Source: Strigamia acuminata (lineage: Eukaryota; Arthropoda; Chilopoda; Geophilomorpha; Linotaeniidae). From it: 64,000 nucleotides of DNA. The DNA lies in contig OX442321.1 of the NCBI GenBank assembly GCA_949358305.1, positions 7,031,605 through 7,095,604 of the forward strand, written 5' to 3'. Each line of letters opens with the position of its first letter. Position 1 is the first letter of the stretch. The notes beneath the pieces were generated by a model. It did no database searches and had not been told where the DNA came from. It saw nothing but the letters and a program-made list of their open reading frames with translations. Both the position numbers and the translations under genes were made by a program. Of the stretch, positions 23,642 through 34,335 are shown one piece after another.

Positions 23642-24352
23642 GAAGCACCAAGTTAAAACCTCGTTGTCAACCGATTGCTGAATCAAATTTGGAGATCTGA
23701 ATTTTGTAAATGTAGCCGCTATTAGAACTACATTACTCGTGACATAAAAAGTTAGTGGTTACGCTCAGCTTTGTCCTTGTCTGGTTACGACTGGCAAACT
23801 AGATGTGAAAGGATTGGCATTTTTAAAATCTCTAAAATTTCTCGTTAAACCACGTACGATACGGAGTACTTTTTATGGTCCCGAACATTCACGCCGGCAT
23901 GAAATCACACATTATGTCATACAACGGCGCTACAATTGCACACACGCGCCCCCGTGTAATCAATTTTCAAAGTGTTCACTTGCTCAAACAACCCGTACAT
24001 TTAGTAACAAGCAACCAGCGATCCAAACCCGATAAATACAGTAGATTACACAAAATGTTTCATTATTTATTCAAATATTGCTTAGATCCAAAAAATAATT
24101 TTAACTGCCAGTGCAAAAACCGTGCATTGTGATGGTTTTGCCAATCGGTTAATAAACACATACTAACGATATATGGACTAAAAATCCACTTTTTAAAACT
24201 ATGAAATCTCCAACTGAATTGAATTGATTTTCCAAACAACTTTGTTAATTAAGATAATTTCTCCTATTCCAAATTCCAAATTCCAAATTCACAGCATTTG
24301 CAAATTAGATACAGAATTCAGAAATAAAACAAGGAGAATGCACATTACAATT
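23642..24352. other. 5' flank block shared with 32970-33310
   Basis: The start ('gaagcaccaagttaaaa', 'gattgctgaatcaaa', 'ggagatct') and a later AT-rich part ('ttatttattcaaatattgctta') match the block upstream of IR locus I. It is probably duplicated receptor flank. The 24100-24352 part is the original 3' flank of locus H, now cut off from the gene by a hAT insertion. No gene seen. Confidence 0.4.
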
Positions 24353-24360
24353 ACAAAATA

Positions 24361-24854
24361 CAGGGTCAAGCGACACTTTAGTTAATTCCACCCGAGGCTA
24401 ACAAGGCATACCAGTTCTAATGTCAAATCGTCTAAGGGCGAATTTACAAAATTCGCCATTGGAAAGCTATTTTGACGTTTCCAATAGCAAATCTACGAAA
24501 ATTCGCCATTGGAAACGTGATATTGAAATTTGCCATTGAAAACGTTATTTCCGTTTCTAATGGCGAATCTGTAGGCGTGTCATCTAGCGCGACTGCGACA
24601 TGAATCTACTTGTATTTTGGTAATTTCTTCTTCTTCCAATTCCTAAGAATGGCGGGGAGCAGCCCCCCCCCCCCCCTTGACCCTATCGTTACTAGTTTTT
24701 TTATGCAAAACCATTTTTTTGGGACAGCTTGTCGCTGCTGCGGTAAATAATTATTATTATAATTATTATTATTTTTTTTGTTTAAAAAATCGATTTGTGC
24801 GCCCAAAGATGCCACCCTTAGAAATATGCCGCCTCACCCCTGGCGCTGGCCCTG
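24361..24854 (-). mobile_element. hAT-type element inserted in the stop codon of IR locus H
   Basis: Ends CAGGGTCAAGCG (left) and CAGGGCCAGCGC (right, minus strand), with a perfect 8-bp duplication ACAAAATA at 24353-24360 and 24855-24862. The right end belongs to the CAGGGCCGG MITE family also seen at 55045-55221 and 57915-58096. The interior holds tandem inverted AAATTCGCCATTGG boxes (24425-24570) and a poly-C run near 24663. A 'cttgaccct' near 24677 could be the end of a nested copy. No transposase frame. Confidence 0.85.
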
Positions 24855-27334
24855 ACAAAATAAATTTATCAATAATCAGTTCAAATATACCAATAATTAA
24901 AAACACTAAAATTGCCAACAATAAGAATACAAAAGGTCCAATAATTTGACCAAATGAAACAGAATTGAAACGATTTTCTAAACATTCAGGCATCTTGAGG
25001 TAGTAACGATGAAATTCAACTGTTAAGATTCCATACGTCTTCAATAATAGAATTCTATTTAAGAAAATATTTCAATTTTTGTTTGATAACAAAACTGACT
25101 AAAAATTATTTACTTGCAATTGAAAAACTCCTTGTAAGAAAATTGTTTCGCATATCCTACCGCTATAGAGTCTCTGCTGAAGTAACCAGGTACAATAGCA
25201 AAACTACAGCTTCTACCAATCAAATGGCGATTTGACTGCACTGATCCTACATATCCAACTCTTCCTTTCCTCATAGTTTCAAACGCTTCACTCCGAGAAG
25301 CAGCTTTTAAAACAGTAATATTATCGTACGGTGGTTTCTATTAAAAATAACTTGCTTTATTCATTAAAATCAAAAATGCTTATCAGAATACCTGGAATAT
25401 TTCTTCATATCTACTCCCCTTTACAATCACTGACACAAAGTCTGTTTTCTTAAACATCTCCTCAAAAGTGGAAAATGGAATTTCATTCTTTGGTGTTGCC
25501 AGTAGAGAAGTTAACGTAGAATTATAACTAGTCGCCATCAACATTGAAAAGCCGATATAGATTGCAAAAATAAATTTCATAGACTTGAAAGAAAAACTAT
25601 TCATGTTGGCTAAATGATATAAATAAAAATAAAAATAAACACTTTACTTATATAAATTAATCATAAACCATTTAAATTAAATTAAACCTTGTAAGACAAT
25701 TGGCCAAAAAAGCTGCACCTCGCTAACGACATTTAAGAAACAACTCTTAAAGTATTTTCTTCCTGAAATGTGAGTTACTAAACCATTGACTAGAACAACT
25801 GACAAACTGATTGCTAATATGCTCAGCCACATTTCAACACTACACGATTGCAAATAGAAACTGTAATTCAATTCGTGCGAATCTAATTTTCTGTATATAA
25901 CCACAGTCGGTTTTGAATAAAATTCAGGCGAAAACTTCACAGTCTCTCCTCTTTGTTTGGTAATGCTAATACCGCAAGAAATGTCAGCTCTCTAAACAAA
26001 ATAAAAACGAATTAAAACTCTTCCCATCACGGACTAGTTTGTTATGAAAGACTTACCCCGTAAGTAAGGTCACCTACCATCCCTGTCCAGCTTCCATTTA
26101 TAACTGCCCCAAATTGATCATTTTTGCTTCGAGTTATTTTAAAACTTGTGCGTTTTATGGGATTTATAATGTCAATTGGTTATAAGTAAAATAAGTTCAT
26201 TAATTTTATATTTTACCTCACGTTAAATCTCCTTTTAAAAATGTTATAAACTTCACCAAAATAACCTCCGAGTATTGGTGAATTATTTACATAAGTTAAC
26301 ATAAGGTCCGGTGGATACTAAAAAACAAACATTTCAAAATTAGCTTGTTGAGAGCGACTGTCATGCGTCATACGTACTTGAACAATTGATAGCGTTACTG
26401 TTCTTTCGTCTTCGCTGTCCTTGTGAACATCTTTAATCTTTTTTTTACCAGTTTAAGATTAAATTACCAGTAACCAATTTTATAAAACAACTCACAGATT
26501 GATTATCACAACTAAGTTGTAAAAAAGCCTTTCTTGCATCAATTCGCTGCCACTTGTACCCTAAATACTCAATTTCGTACTGCAATATAAAACATTTAAC
26601 GATCTAGTAACAGACAATCTCCTTAACTAATCTCAAAAAATGAAAATAATACCAAAATTTTTCCTTTCCCCAGAAACTCTTTTCATAAAATTCAATTACA
26701 ACATACCAATATGCAGTGAAACATATCTCTTGCACGCAACAATGAGATAAAAAGATGGTCTTTTACAAGCTAGGAGTCGTTTATGGTTTTCAACTGTTTG
26801 CAGCAATTTTGCATGATAGTACAGTTTGATTTTTTATTTAATATTATTATTTATTATTCTGCCTGTTGTGTGTGCTCAGAAACAGGTTTTGGCAACATAG
26901 ATTCTTATTTTCTTAAGTTAAGATTAAAGCAATGTGACTAACACTGCCTGCAACTAATGATCAAAAATGTATACACTGTTCACTGAAATAATTGAACAGT
27001 GTATATTAATACAACCCATTAGCTCTGCCACAAATTGATCAATATCATACCTTAGGATTATCTTCCAAAAGATGGTCTGAAAGCAAGGTTAAATGCTTGT
27101 AAAGTTATTATTTAAAACTATGTACATACGCATTTACCATTATATGATATTAAAGTCACACTAGAACATCTGGTTGTGTTGAATTGTACTATTTTAGTCT
27201 TACCGGTATTGTAACAAGTGGACCATACTATACCACAAAATTCAGCTATTTATTTTGTGTAATTTTCTTTTATACTCAAAAAGGTTTAACTTACATGTTT
27301 GAAGCAATAAAATCATGAGCAGAAGACGATACAT
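24769..27334 (-). CDS. ionotropic receptor, locus H, with transposon-derived C-terminus (506 aa)
   Basis: Divergent IR channel. Exons: 27334-27295 (leader MYRLLLMILLLQT), 27227-27138, 27076-27051, 26579-26496, 26437-26378, 26317-26217, 26144-26057, 25991-25688, 25609-25392, 25337-25114 and 25054-24769. Total 1521 nt, 506 codons plus stop. S1 has GSWTGMVGDL-like and TKQRGETVKFS motifs; M3 is SYNSTLTSLLA. The family's KFIL-stop end is altered: a hAT element inserted inside the TAA codon, turning it into TCA (Ser) and adding about 29 residues read from the element (SGPAPGVRR...). The displaced TAA survives at 24351-24353. Exon 2 acceptor is the least certain border. Whether the tailed protein works is unknown. 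Confidence 0.83.
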
Positions 27335-27688
27335 TATAAGCCCTCTGCAGTAAATGTTCCGTATTAATACAATAGTTTTTTCTTAACTGTAAATAGCAGT
27401 AGTGTATTTAAACTGTTCGCTAAAATTCACCAAAGCTGTCCTGAATTTAACCAAATAACCTGCTCGAACAAGGCCTGTGTTGCTAATGCAATCTCCAGAC
27501 GATATTGATCATGCGTGTTAAGAATTACCGTAATTTGTCATATTGATCATTTTTTTGTCTTGTGCATATAATAATAAAACTTTATTACTATTATTTGCAC
27601 AAATTTAACTGCTGTCGTGTTTACGCTACACTCAGCGGGTAGAACATATGATTACAAAAAATTAATTAAAATCGACTTGTGATAATTT
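27335..27688. other. 5' flank of IR locus H
   Basis: AT-rich sequence between the locus H start codon and a type 1 solo LTR. No gene or repeat recognised. Confidence 0.3.
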
Positions 27689-28232
27689 TGTGACCGCTTA
27701 GCCACAAGGGTGACGAGCGTCACTACCACACATCGTCCAATAGCCCTAAAGTCATCCCTTCTCGCAGAGTGGTATGACCCAGTATAGGAAAGGAGGGAGC
27801 TGAGTGGTGTGGAGAGTAGAGAAAAGGGTGCTGGGTTTCCACGAGACAGGTCCTGAAGCCAGCAAGAGTTGTCGCACTCTGTGCTGACTCTGCTCTCCTC
27901 CTCATTCACCACTGCGACGCTCAGTAGTATGACGATGGATCCACTACAGCCTCCATGAGCGGTTGCATGGGCTGTACTGGTAAGTACAGCAGAATGGTTA
28001 TGTTTGACCGGCCACGTCATTCATGGAGTTCCCACCCAGTGTATGACGGGTCAATCGCGGGTGTAGCACATTTTCGTAACACTGCCAACACGTCGGTAGA
28101 TGGGAGACTACGGCCCCTAGACAACGGATTAAAAGCCAACAACCAACAATCTGGAGTTCCTTGTCTTATTTACGTGAGTATGCGCCCCACACCATGGTAA
28201 CCAGTCCCCAGGCTGCCATGGCGAAGACTGTG
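27689..28232 (+). mobile_element. solo LTR, type 1, copy b (544 bp)
   Basis: Starts TGTGACCGCTTAGCC; flanks share ATTT (27685-27688 and 28233-28236). The 3' terminus is altered (ends CTGTG instead of GTCACA). Contains CTG/GTAAGTACAG, GGCCCCTAGACAAC and ACGTGAGTATGCG. A diverged subfamily together with copy e. Confidence 0.75.
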
Positions 28233-28942
28233 ATTTTAATTAATTGAACTGGCTTCAGTTTAGAGAAAAGAATGGTGTTACTTATGTGGTATTATTTATG
28301 GTATCATGGTTACAGTCATGTCGTAGTTAATGTTTTACACGTATTAGTCATTGAAATTAAATCTCTTTAGTGCGTCAATGTAAGAGTTGATATGATATAA
28401 TTTTTAAAACGTAAAGTTTGTTTGGTTGGCTTACCCTACTTACTTGTTAGTACTTACAGTTTAGAAGTTTTGTTTTGAGAAACCTTCACACTCGTTTTGT
28501 ACATATTCAAGCAGCGATGAAAAATAGGTGTATTGATGTTGTAGACTCTTTGACAGAAGAGTTATAAAAGATCAATGAGAATTTGAATAAATCATCACAA
28601 AGACACCCGTGAAAATATGGAAATCGTGATTACCATAATCATCAGACCAATATCTGCTGTGTCTATCATTAAAGTGTTTTTCTAATAAAAATGATTTCTG
28701 CAAACATGTGGTTGACATTCTTACTGACATTTTTATGTCAACACACTACTTGTCAGGTTTTTTTCGACTGTGACATTTTTGAAAAACAAAAACTATTTAA
28801 CTCAAATCTCTTTAAAAATTGCAAATTATTTGTCAACATTAAACATATTTTTTTTATTTTCAGGCAATAGTTTTTAAATATTTAATTAAATTCATGAGTT
28901 ATCATTTGCTGGGTGATGAGTCGAAGTGAAAATCCATTTAAA
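28233..28942. other. AT-rich intergenic sequence
   Basis: Nothing recognised on either strand: no long open frame, no match to other repeats in the window. Confidence 0.3.
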
Positions 28943-29078
28943 AAGTCTAAAATGAACAAATATTTATCAAAAAAGGTCTAAAATGAAGAAATATTTATCA
29001 AAAAAGATCTAAAATGAAGAAATATTTATCTAAAAAGGTCTAAAATGAAGAAATATTTATCAAAAACGGTCTAAAATA
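28943..29078. repeat. 31-bp tandem repeat, about 4.4 copies
   Basis: Unit GTCTAAAATGAAGAAATATTTATCA plus an A-rich spacer, 31 bp long, with few differences between copies. Confidence 0.85.
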
Positions 29079-29479
29079 CTGATATATCCAAACTCAGAAT
29101 AGTTTTAATTTTAAATCTAATTTTAAAACAAGTGTCTGAAAAGCAATGTAACATTTAGCCTTGACTGACTGTGCGTGAATCGATGTGTAGAGTGGAGAAC
29201 CGATCGAAGCGTATGTGCCAAACTACCGCCAGACGTAGTGGCTACAGTTGTATTTTATTCGTGGTAGCCGATGGCAACATCGATTATCATTAATAGACGT
29301 TACACGCGTGCAGAAATCAATGGTGAACAGCTGCAGATTTCATACTTGTACATTTTTGTAAATGATTGTAAATTTTTTTTTCGCGGGGGGAGAGGGGCGG
29401 CGGCGGCATTTTCAATGCTCGCCTCACCACAGATATTTCCTAGGAACTGCCCTGCCAGCGGCAACTCCAATGGAAATTG
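29079..29479. other. mixed sequence upstream of copia fragment
   Basis: Includes a GC-rich patch at 29385-29440 with GCCTCACC and a 'ctgccctgccagcgg' edge that resembles the CAGGGCCGG MITE family, probably a decayed copy. No gene seen. Confidence 0.3.
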
Positions 29480-30205
29480 ACTAGAAGAAGGAAAAGAAAG
29501 AGGAGGAAAGTCCTGAACTTCCTGGCTAAATTCAACACAAAGCCAAGGATGGTGCATTGGGTGAAAGCCAAGCAGATCCTCAAATATCTAGCCAATATCG
29601 CCAATATGCCAATATGCCAATATCGGCAGACTTTGGCCTTCACTATGAAAAGAAAGACGGCGTTTTGGGAGCTTTTGCGGATGCCGGCTGAGCAAACTGC
29701 AAACTGACACGAAAGTCATGCTCAGGAGCATTACTAAACTTGGGCGAAAACGTCGTGAACTGGCAGAGCAAAGGGCAAACCATTGTGGCTACCTCGACCA
29801 TGGAAGCTGAATACGTCGCCATGGCGAATTGCACCAAGGACATTGTCTGGGTGCGCAGACTGCTTGAAGAGACTGAAATGAAGAATTTTATCGGCGATGG
29901 TCCTACAATCCTGTATTGTGACAATGACAACAACCCTGCGAGAGCTTTTGCTGAAAACCACATCAAGAAGTGAAGGACCAAGCGTATTGACATAACTTAC
30001 AATTCCACTTTACCCGAGACCAGATCAAAAAGAAAGTAGTAGAACTGTGCTACATCCCAACTGAAGACAACGAAGCCGACATTATCACAAAGCCGTTGCC
30101 TCGTGTCAAACTTGAAAAATTCCGCGACCGTCTGGGACTGAAGCCAATCAGCAGAGAGACCCAGGAGAGCGCATAATGACCATACGCCGCTTTCAGGCGG
30201 GGTTA
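29480..30205 (+). pseudogene. Ty1/copia polyprotein 3' fragment (RNase H)
   Basis: Plus-strand C-terminal part of a copia polyprotein in several frames: FNTKPRMVHWVKAKQILKYL, then DFGLHYEKKDGVLGAFADA, then VNWQSKGQTIVATSTMEAEY (RNase H active-site block), CDNDNNPARAFAENH, a stop, and RTKRIDITYN...PTEDNEADIITKPLP. A frameshift (near 29600, where an AATATCGCC-type run has expanded) and stop codons make it non-functional. It leads directly into a 3' LTR. The 5' two thirds of the element are missing. Confidence 0.88.
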
Positions 30206-30367
30206 TGTTAGTAATAAGTTTTGTTGAAAGCTGCGTGCTTATTTTTTGTTGACGCGCGCTTTATGCACAGCTACAGCTGTTCTCATATATTCTAAGGAAG
30301 AGTAAAACTATATGTTCGTTTTGCATCTCTAATTCGGCTTTATTCATCTCCTTTGCTGCCAACTACA
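30206..30367 (+). mobile_element. copia 3' LTR (162 bp)
   Basis: Starts TGTTAGTAATAAG just after a CAGGCGGGGTTA polypurine-like tract and ends CCAACTACA, where IR locus I flank resumes. Typical position and ends for a copia LTR. The matching 5' LTR is absent. Confidence 0.7.
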
Positions 30368-30471
30368 GAGTGTTTATGAGTAATTTAAGTTATGTACTTC
30401 AATAATTAAATAGAACTAACGAAGCTATATATGCAACAATTCAGAAATAAAACAGAAATGTACATTAAAAA

Positions 30472-32612
30472 TTACAAGTTCAATTTATCAATAATTAGTT
30501 CAAATACACCAAGAACTAAAGACAATAATATTGCACCCACTAAGAATATAAAAGATCCAATAACTTGACCTAACGACACAGAGTTGAATTGATTTTCCAA
30601 ACATCCAGGCACCTTGTTGAAAAAACGTTGATATACAATTGATAAGATTCCATACTGCTTCAATAATAGAATTCTGTTTACAGAAATAATTTCAAATTTT
30701 GTTTTGTAATAAACGTGACTAAAATTTATTTACTTGCAATTGAAATAATCCATATATGCAAACTGTTTTGAATATGCCAATGATACAGATTGTCTGGTGA
30801 CATAATGAGATGCAACAGCAAAACTGCAGTTTCCACGGATCAAATGTTGTTCCCAAATAAATCCGAACTTTCCTGTGAGAACCATATCAATTCCATCAAG
30901 AACCTTATCAACTTTTATTACAGTCTTATTTTCGTATGGTGGTTGCTATTAATTAATAACTTTTGTAAAATTAACAAAATAAAATATTAATCTCAATACC
31001 CTGAATATTTCTTCAGCAGTAGTGCCTTTTACAATCACTGGCAAATAATCTGTATTCTCCAACATGTCGTCAAGAGATGAAAAAGGAACTTTGGTGTCTG
31101 TTGTTGCGAGCAAAGAAGTTAATGTGGAATTGTAACTAACCCATAGCAACATCGAAAATGTGACATAAATTACAAAGACAATTTTCATGGACTTGAATGA
31201 CAAACTATAGAAGTTGCCTACATAAAGCGATGAGAAAGATTTCAATGTATTTGGATCAGTTTCCCTTAAAAACTATATAAACCTTGTATGACAATTGGCC
31301 AACAAAGCAGCACCTCCTGAATAAACTTTTGGAAACAACTCTGAAAATGTTTTGTACGTGATAAATGATTTGCTAAAACATTGATAAAAATAACCGTTAA
31401 GCTTATTGCAAATATGCACAGCCACATTTCTAGATTGAACTGCTGCAAATAGAAACTATAATTCCATTCGTATTGATCTAATTTTCTGTAAATAATTTCT
31501 TTTTGAAATGGAAAGAATTGTGGTGAGTAGTTGACACAGTCTCTTCTCTGCCTGGTCATGGTAACCCCAGTAGAAATGTCAGCTACCTAAACAAAATAAG
31601 CAAGAATTTAAAATGCCAATTAAAAATTTAATTTGTAATACACACTCCTCGAGTAAGATCACCAATCATCCCTGTCCAGCTTCCGTTTGTAAGAATTCCA
31701 ACTTGATTATTGTTGTGGTAAATAATTTTAAAGCTTAAAAATTGTTTCTTTCAGATGTAAAATAGATTAAATAACTTATCACTCTTTTTATATTTTACCT
31801 TACGTTAAACTGAGTTTTAAAAATGTTAAAAACTTCACCAAAATAACCTCCCAATATAAGTGATTTATTAACTTCAGTTAACTTGATCGATGGTGGACTC
31901 TAGAAAAGCATTAAGACATTAGTCGGTTTAAAGAAGATATCTGCTGTCATCTCTCATGTACATTCATAACTGATAACCTTGTTTTCCTTTCAAAAAGCTG
32001 GCCTTCTCTGTTCTTCTAAATACGTCTAATCTTTATTATTTCACAATTTTAAGGATAAAGTAACTTATTTGAACAGAACTTACAGTTTGATTATCACAAC
32101 TTAGTTGAAAAAAAAAATTTCTAGCATTAATTCTCCGCCAGTTGTATCCAAAATACTCAAATTCGTTCTGTAAAATAAAACATTCTTTGAACCGAGAAAA
32201 GAAAATTTCTCCACGAGTATCAAGCAGAAGCGGATTTTTGGTCTGTGAATCCACTCCTGAATATCAGCAAATGTAAAACTTTATTTAATGTTCAACAAAA
32301 TACTTAAATGCTTAAAAGTACTTCATTAACATCTTACCATTGAAACATTTTTCAGAAAGATATCTAGAAATAAACGTCAAAATTCATAAAAGCACAATTT
32401 AAAATCCTTCACACTAATTACCCTCATTCAGAATTAAAGTTATTCGAGCACATCCATCGTGGCTGGGTTGTAAGCTTCTAGCCTTATAACCCAGACAACC
32501 TACTTAAAAAAATTCAACTGTTTTAAAACATTTTTCTTTTCATATTCAAGCCAAACCCCACAGATAACTTACGCGTGTGAAGCAGGAAATATATGAGGAC
32601 GATGAGATACAT
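30472..32612 (-). pseudogene. ionotropic receptor, locus I, one in-frame TAG
   Basis: All 11 exons with good borders: 32612-32573 (leader MYLIVLIYFLLHT), 32502-32422, 32363-32338, 32167-32084, 32030-31962, 31899-31799, 31733-31646, 31586-31283, 31217-31000, 30945-30734 and 30673-30472. Total 1425 nt. The frame is consistent throughout, but codon 5 of exon 5 (32018-32016; about residue 82) is TAG. Everything else is canonical, including TRQRRDCVNYS, M1, pore, M3 (SYNSTLTSLLA) and M4. Either a young pseudogene or a gene read through its stop, as has been reported for some fly receptor 'pseudo-pseudogenes'. Confidence 0.88.
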
Positions 32613-33319
32613 AATCAGCTATTTAGCATTAATTTGTTGGAAGTGAGTGTTTAAACACAGTGTTGTTATGCAAGTTGCTACACACATAAAAATCAATTAA
32701 GTTAGAAACTTAATGTGTTTTTGGCACTATAATAAAATTTTACGGTCTTTTTATGTCCCATGTATATCGGTAATAAAGTCGTTAACTTCTTTTAAATTTT
32801 GATGTTGTGCCAGTAACTCGTTTAACACCGAAGCACAAAGCAGACTGGCTGATGCTTTTGCCAAATAAAATCATGTATTTGCGCCTGAAAGAACGTTCCA
32901 TTATTTACGAGTCCCCTAAACGCGGGGCCTCGGTCTGAGCCGGTCCTGTATATATTAATTCCAAAGTTTCATTCTTGTGTTGTTGAAGTGCCAAGTTAAA
33001 AACACATTTTTAACTGATTGCTCAATCAAACTGGAGATCTCAATGTTGTAAACTGTTGACATTCGCGACTCAAGTGATAATTTTTCAGAGTTTCCCACAC
33101 CATTTGCAGGGGCTTGTCCTGATTGGCCGAAATTGGCAGCTACGCCTTCCATTGCCAAAGTCGGGTATCATCTGCCCAAATGCTGACCGGTCGCTTTGCT
33201 CAAACCAGCGGTCAGGAGTCGATAAATAGACACCACAAAGTAAAGAATTATTTATTAAAGAATTGCTTACGTCCTGTTTTAAATTCCAGTGCACAATTGA
33301 GTTAATAAAAACATGAAAT
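32613..33319. other. 5' flank of IR locus I
   Basis: Resembles the upstream region of locus L to about 32830, then the block shared with 23640-24150. No gene seen; probably promoter and duplicated flank. Confidence 0.35.
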
Positions 33320-33803
33320 TGTGACTGATATGGTCTTCGCCAGAGCAACTAGGGGACTAATTACACTGGTGTGGGACGCATACTCACGTAAATAACAGAA
33401 ACTCCCTTAATATTGGTTGGTTGGCCTTTATTAGTGTTGTCTAGGGGTATAGGCAATCCCGTTACCCGTTGCAGGGGTGCCACAAAGGCACACCGCACCG
33501 GCAACCGACCCGTCACACACTGGGCGTGAGCCCAACGGGTGACGTGGTCGGTTCAACATTACATTCATGTCGTACTCACCTACGACCCGCAGTGGCCACT
33601 CATGGAGGCTGCACTATGGACTCCACCATAGTACTGAGCGTCTCTGTGGTGAATGGGAAGGAATGCAGAATCCACACAGCCGGGACACGTCTTGTCCCCT
33701 TGATGACTACAAATCCTCAGACTCTCAACACACGCCCGTCCTAGTCGGTGTCCGCACTCTCTCTCTCTCTGCATCTCCTCCCCACACCACTCAGCTCCCT
33801 CCT
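33320..33803 (-). mobile_element. solo LTR, type 1, copy c, part 1 (split by BEL/Pao element A)
   Basis: Begins TGTGACTGATATGG (LTR 3' end, minus orientation) after AAAT (33316-33319). It is cut at CTCCT (33799-33803), the target copied by BEL/Pao element A. The other 102 bp lie at 45875-45976, followed by the matching AAAT (45977-45980). The two parts together make about 586 bp, the full type 1 length. Confidence 0.88.
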
Positions 33804-34017
33804 TGTAAAATCTGACGATTTAATGTTTTGTAACTGTCAAAATTTATTATTGTGTTTTATTTTAGAATTATTCAGAATCAATCGTTGTTAAATTTTATTG
33901 AGTGATAATGATTTTTCACTGTGTTTATTACAATTACAAGTTTTTATTAATGAATATTATTGTTTTTATCGAGGGCTATTACAAGAGCCCTCTAGTATGT
34001 AAATTTGATAACCGGCC
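33804..34017 (+). repeat. 5' LTR of BEL/Pao A, first part
   Basis: Starts TGTAAAATCTGACG; interrupted after CGGCC (34013-34017) by element B. Continues at 39944. Confidence 0.92.
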
Positions 34018-34335
34018 TGTGAAATCTCGCAATTTGAAAGAAACTATTTTTGCTAAAAAACTGATTGAAATTCTAATTTATCTGGAAATTTTCTGAAGAC
34101 GAAATAAAACCATGCTTTAAACATAAAGACAAGATTTATTGTAACAATATTTGGGGTTTACATTTGGAAAAACAGGAACAAAGGTCAAACATGATAATTT
34201 ATGACGAATAACTGGACTTCCGTACGCGCGTCATACAATCTCGCACAAGAAAGCACCGCCTGGATGATGGCTTCACTGCACGACACCGAACATGAACGCG
34301 CGACCCCAAACATCTAAAACTCGTCAGTTTTCACA
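34018..34335 (-). repeat. 3' LTR of BEL/Pao B
   Basis: 318 bp, TGTGAAAACTG...GAGATTTCACA on the minus strand. The TGA stop codon of the polyprotein lies within its first five bases. Confidence 0.93.

Noticed and set aside
27955-28200. 81-codon frame and similar ones at 33469-33815 and 53929-54341
   Set aside because: These are inside copies of the type 1 LTR and are not conserved as frames between the copies.
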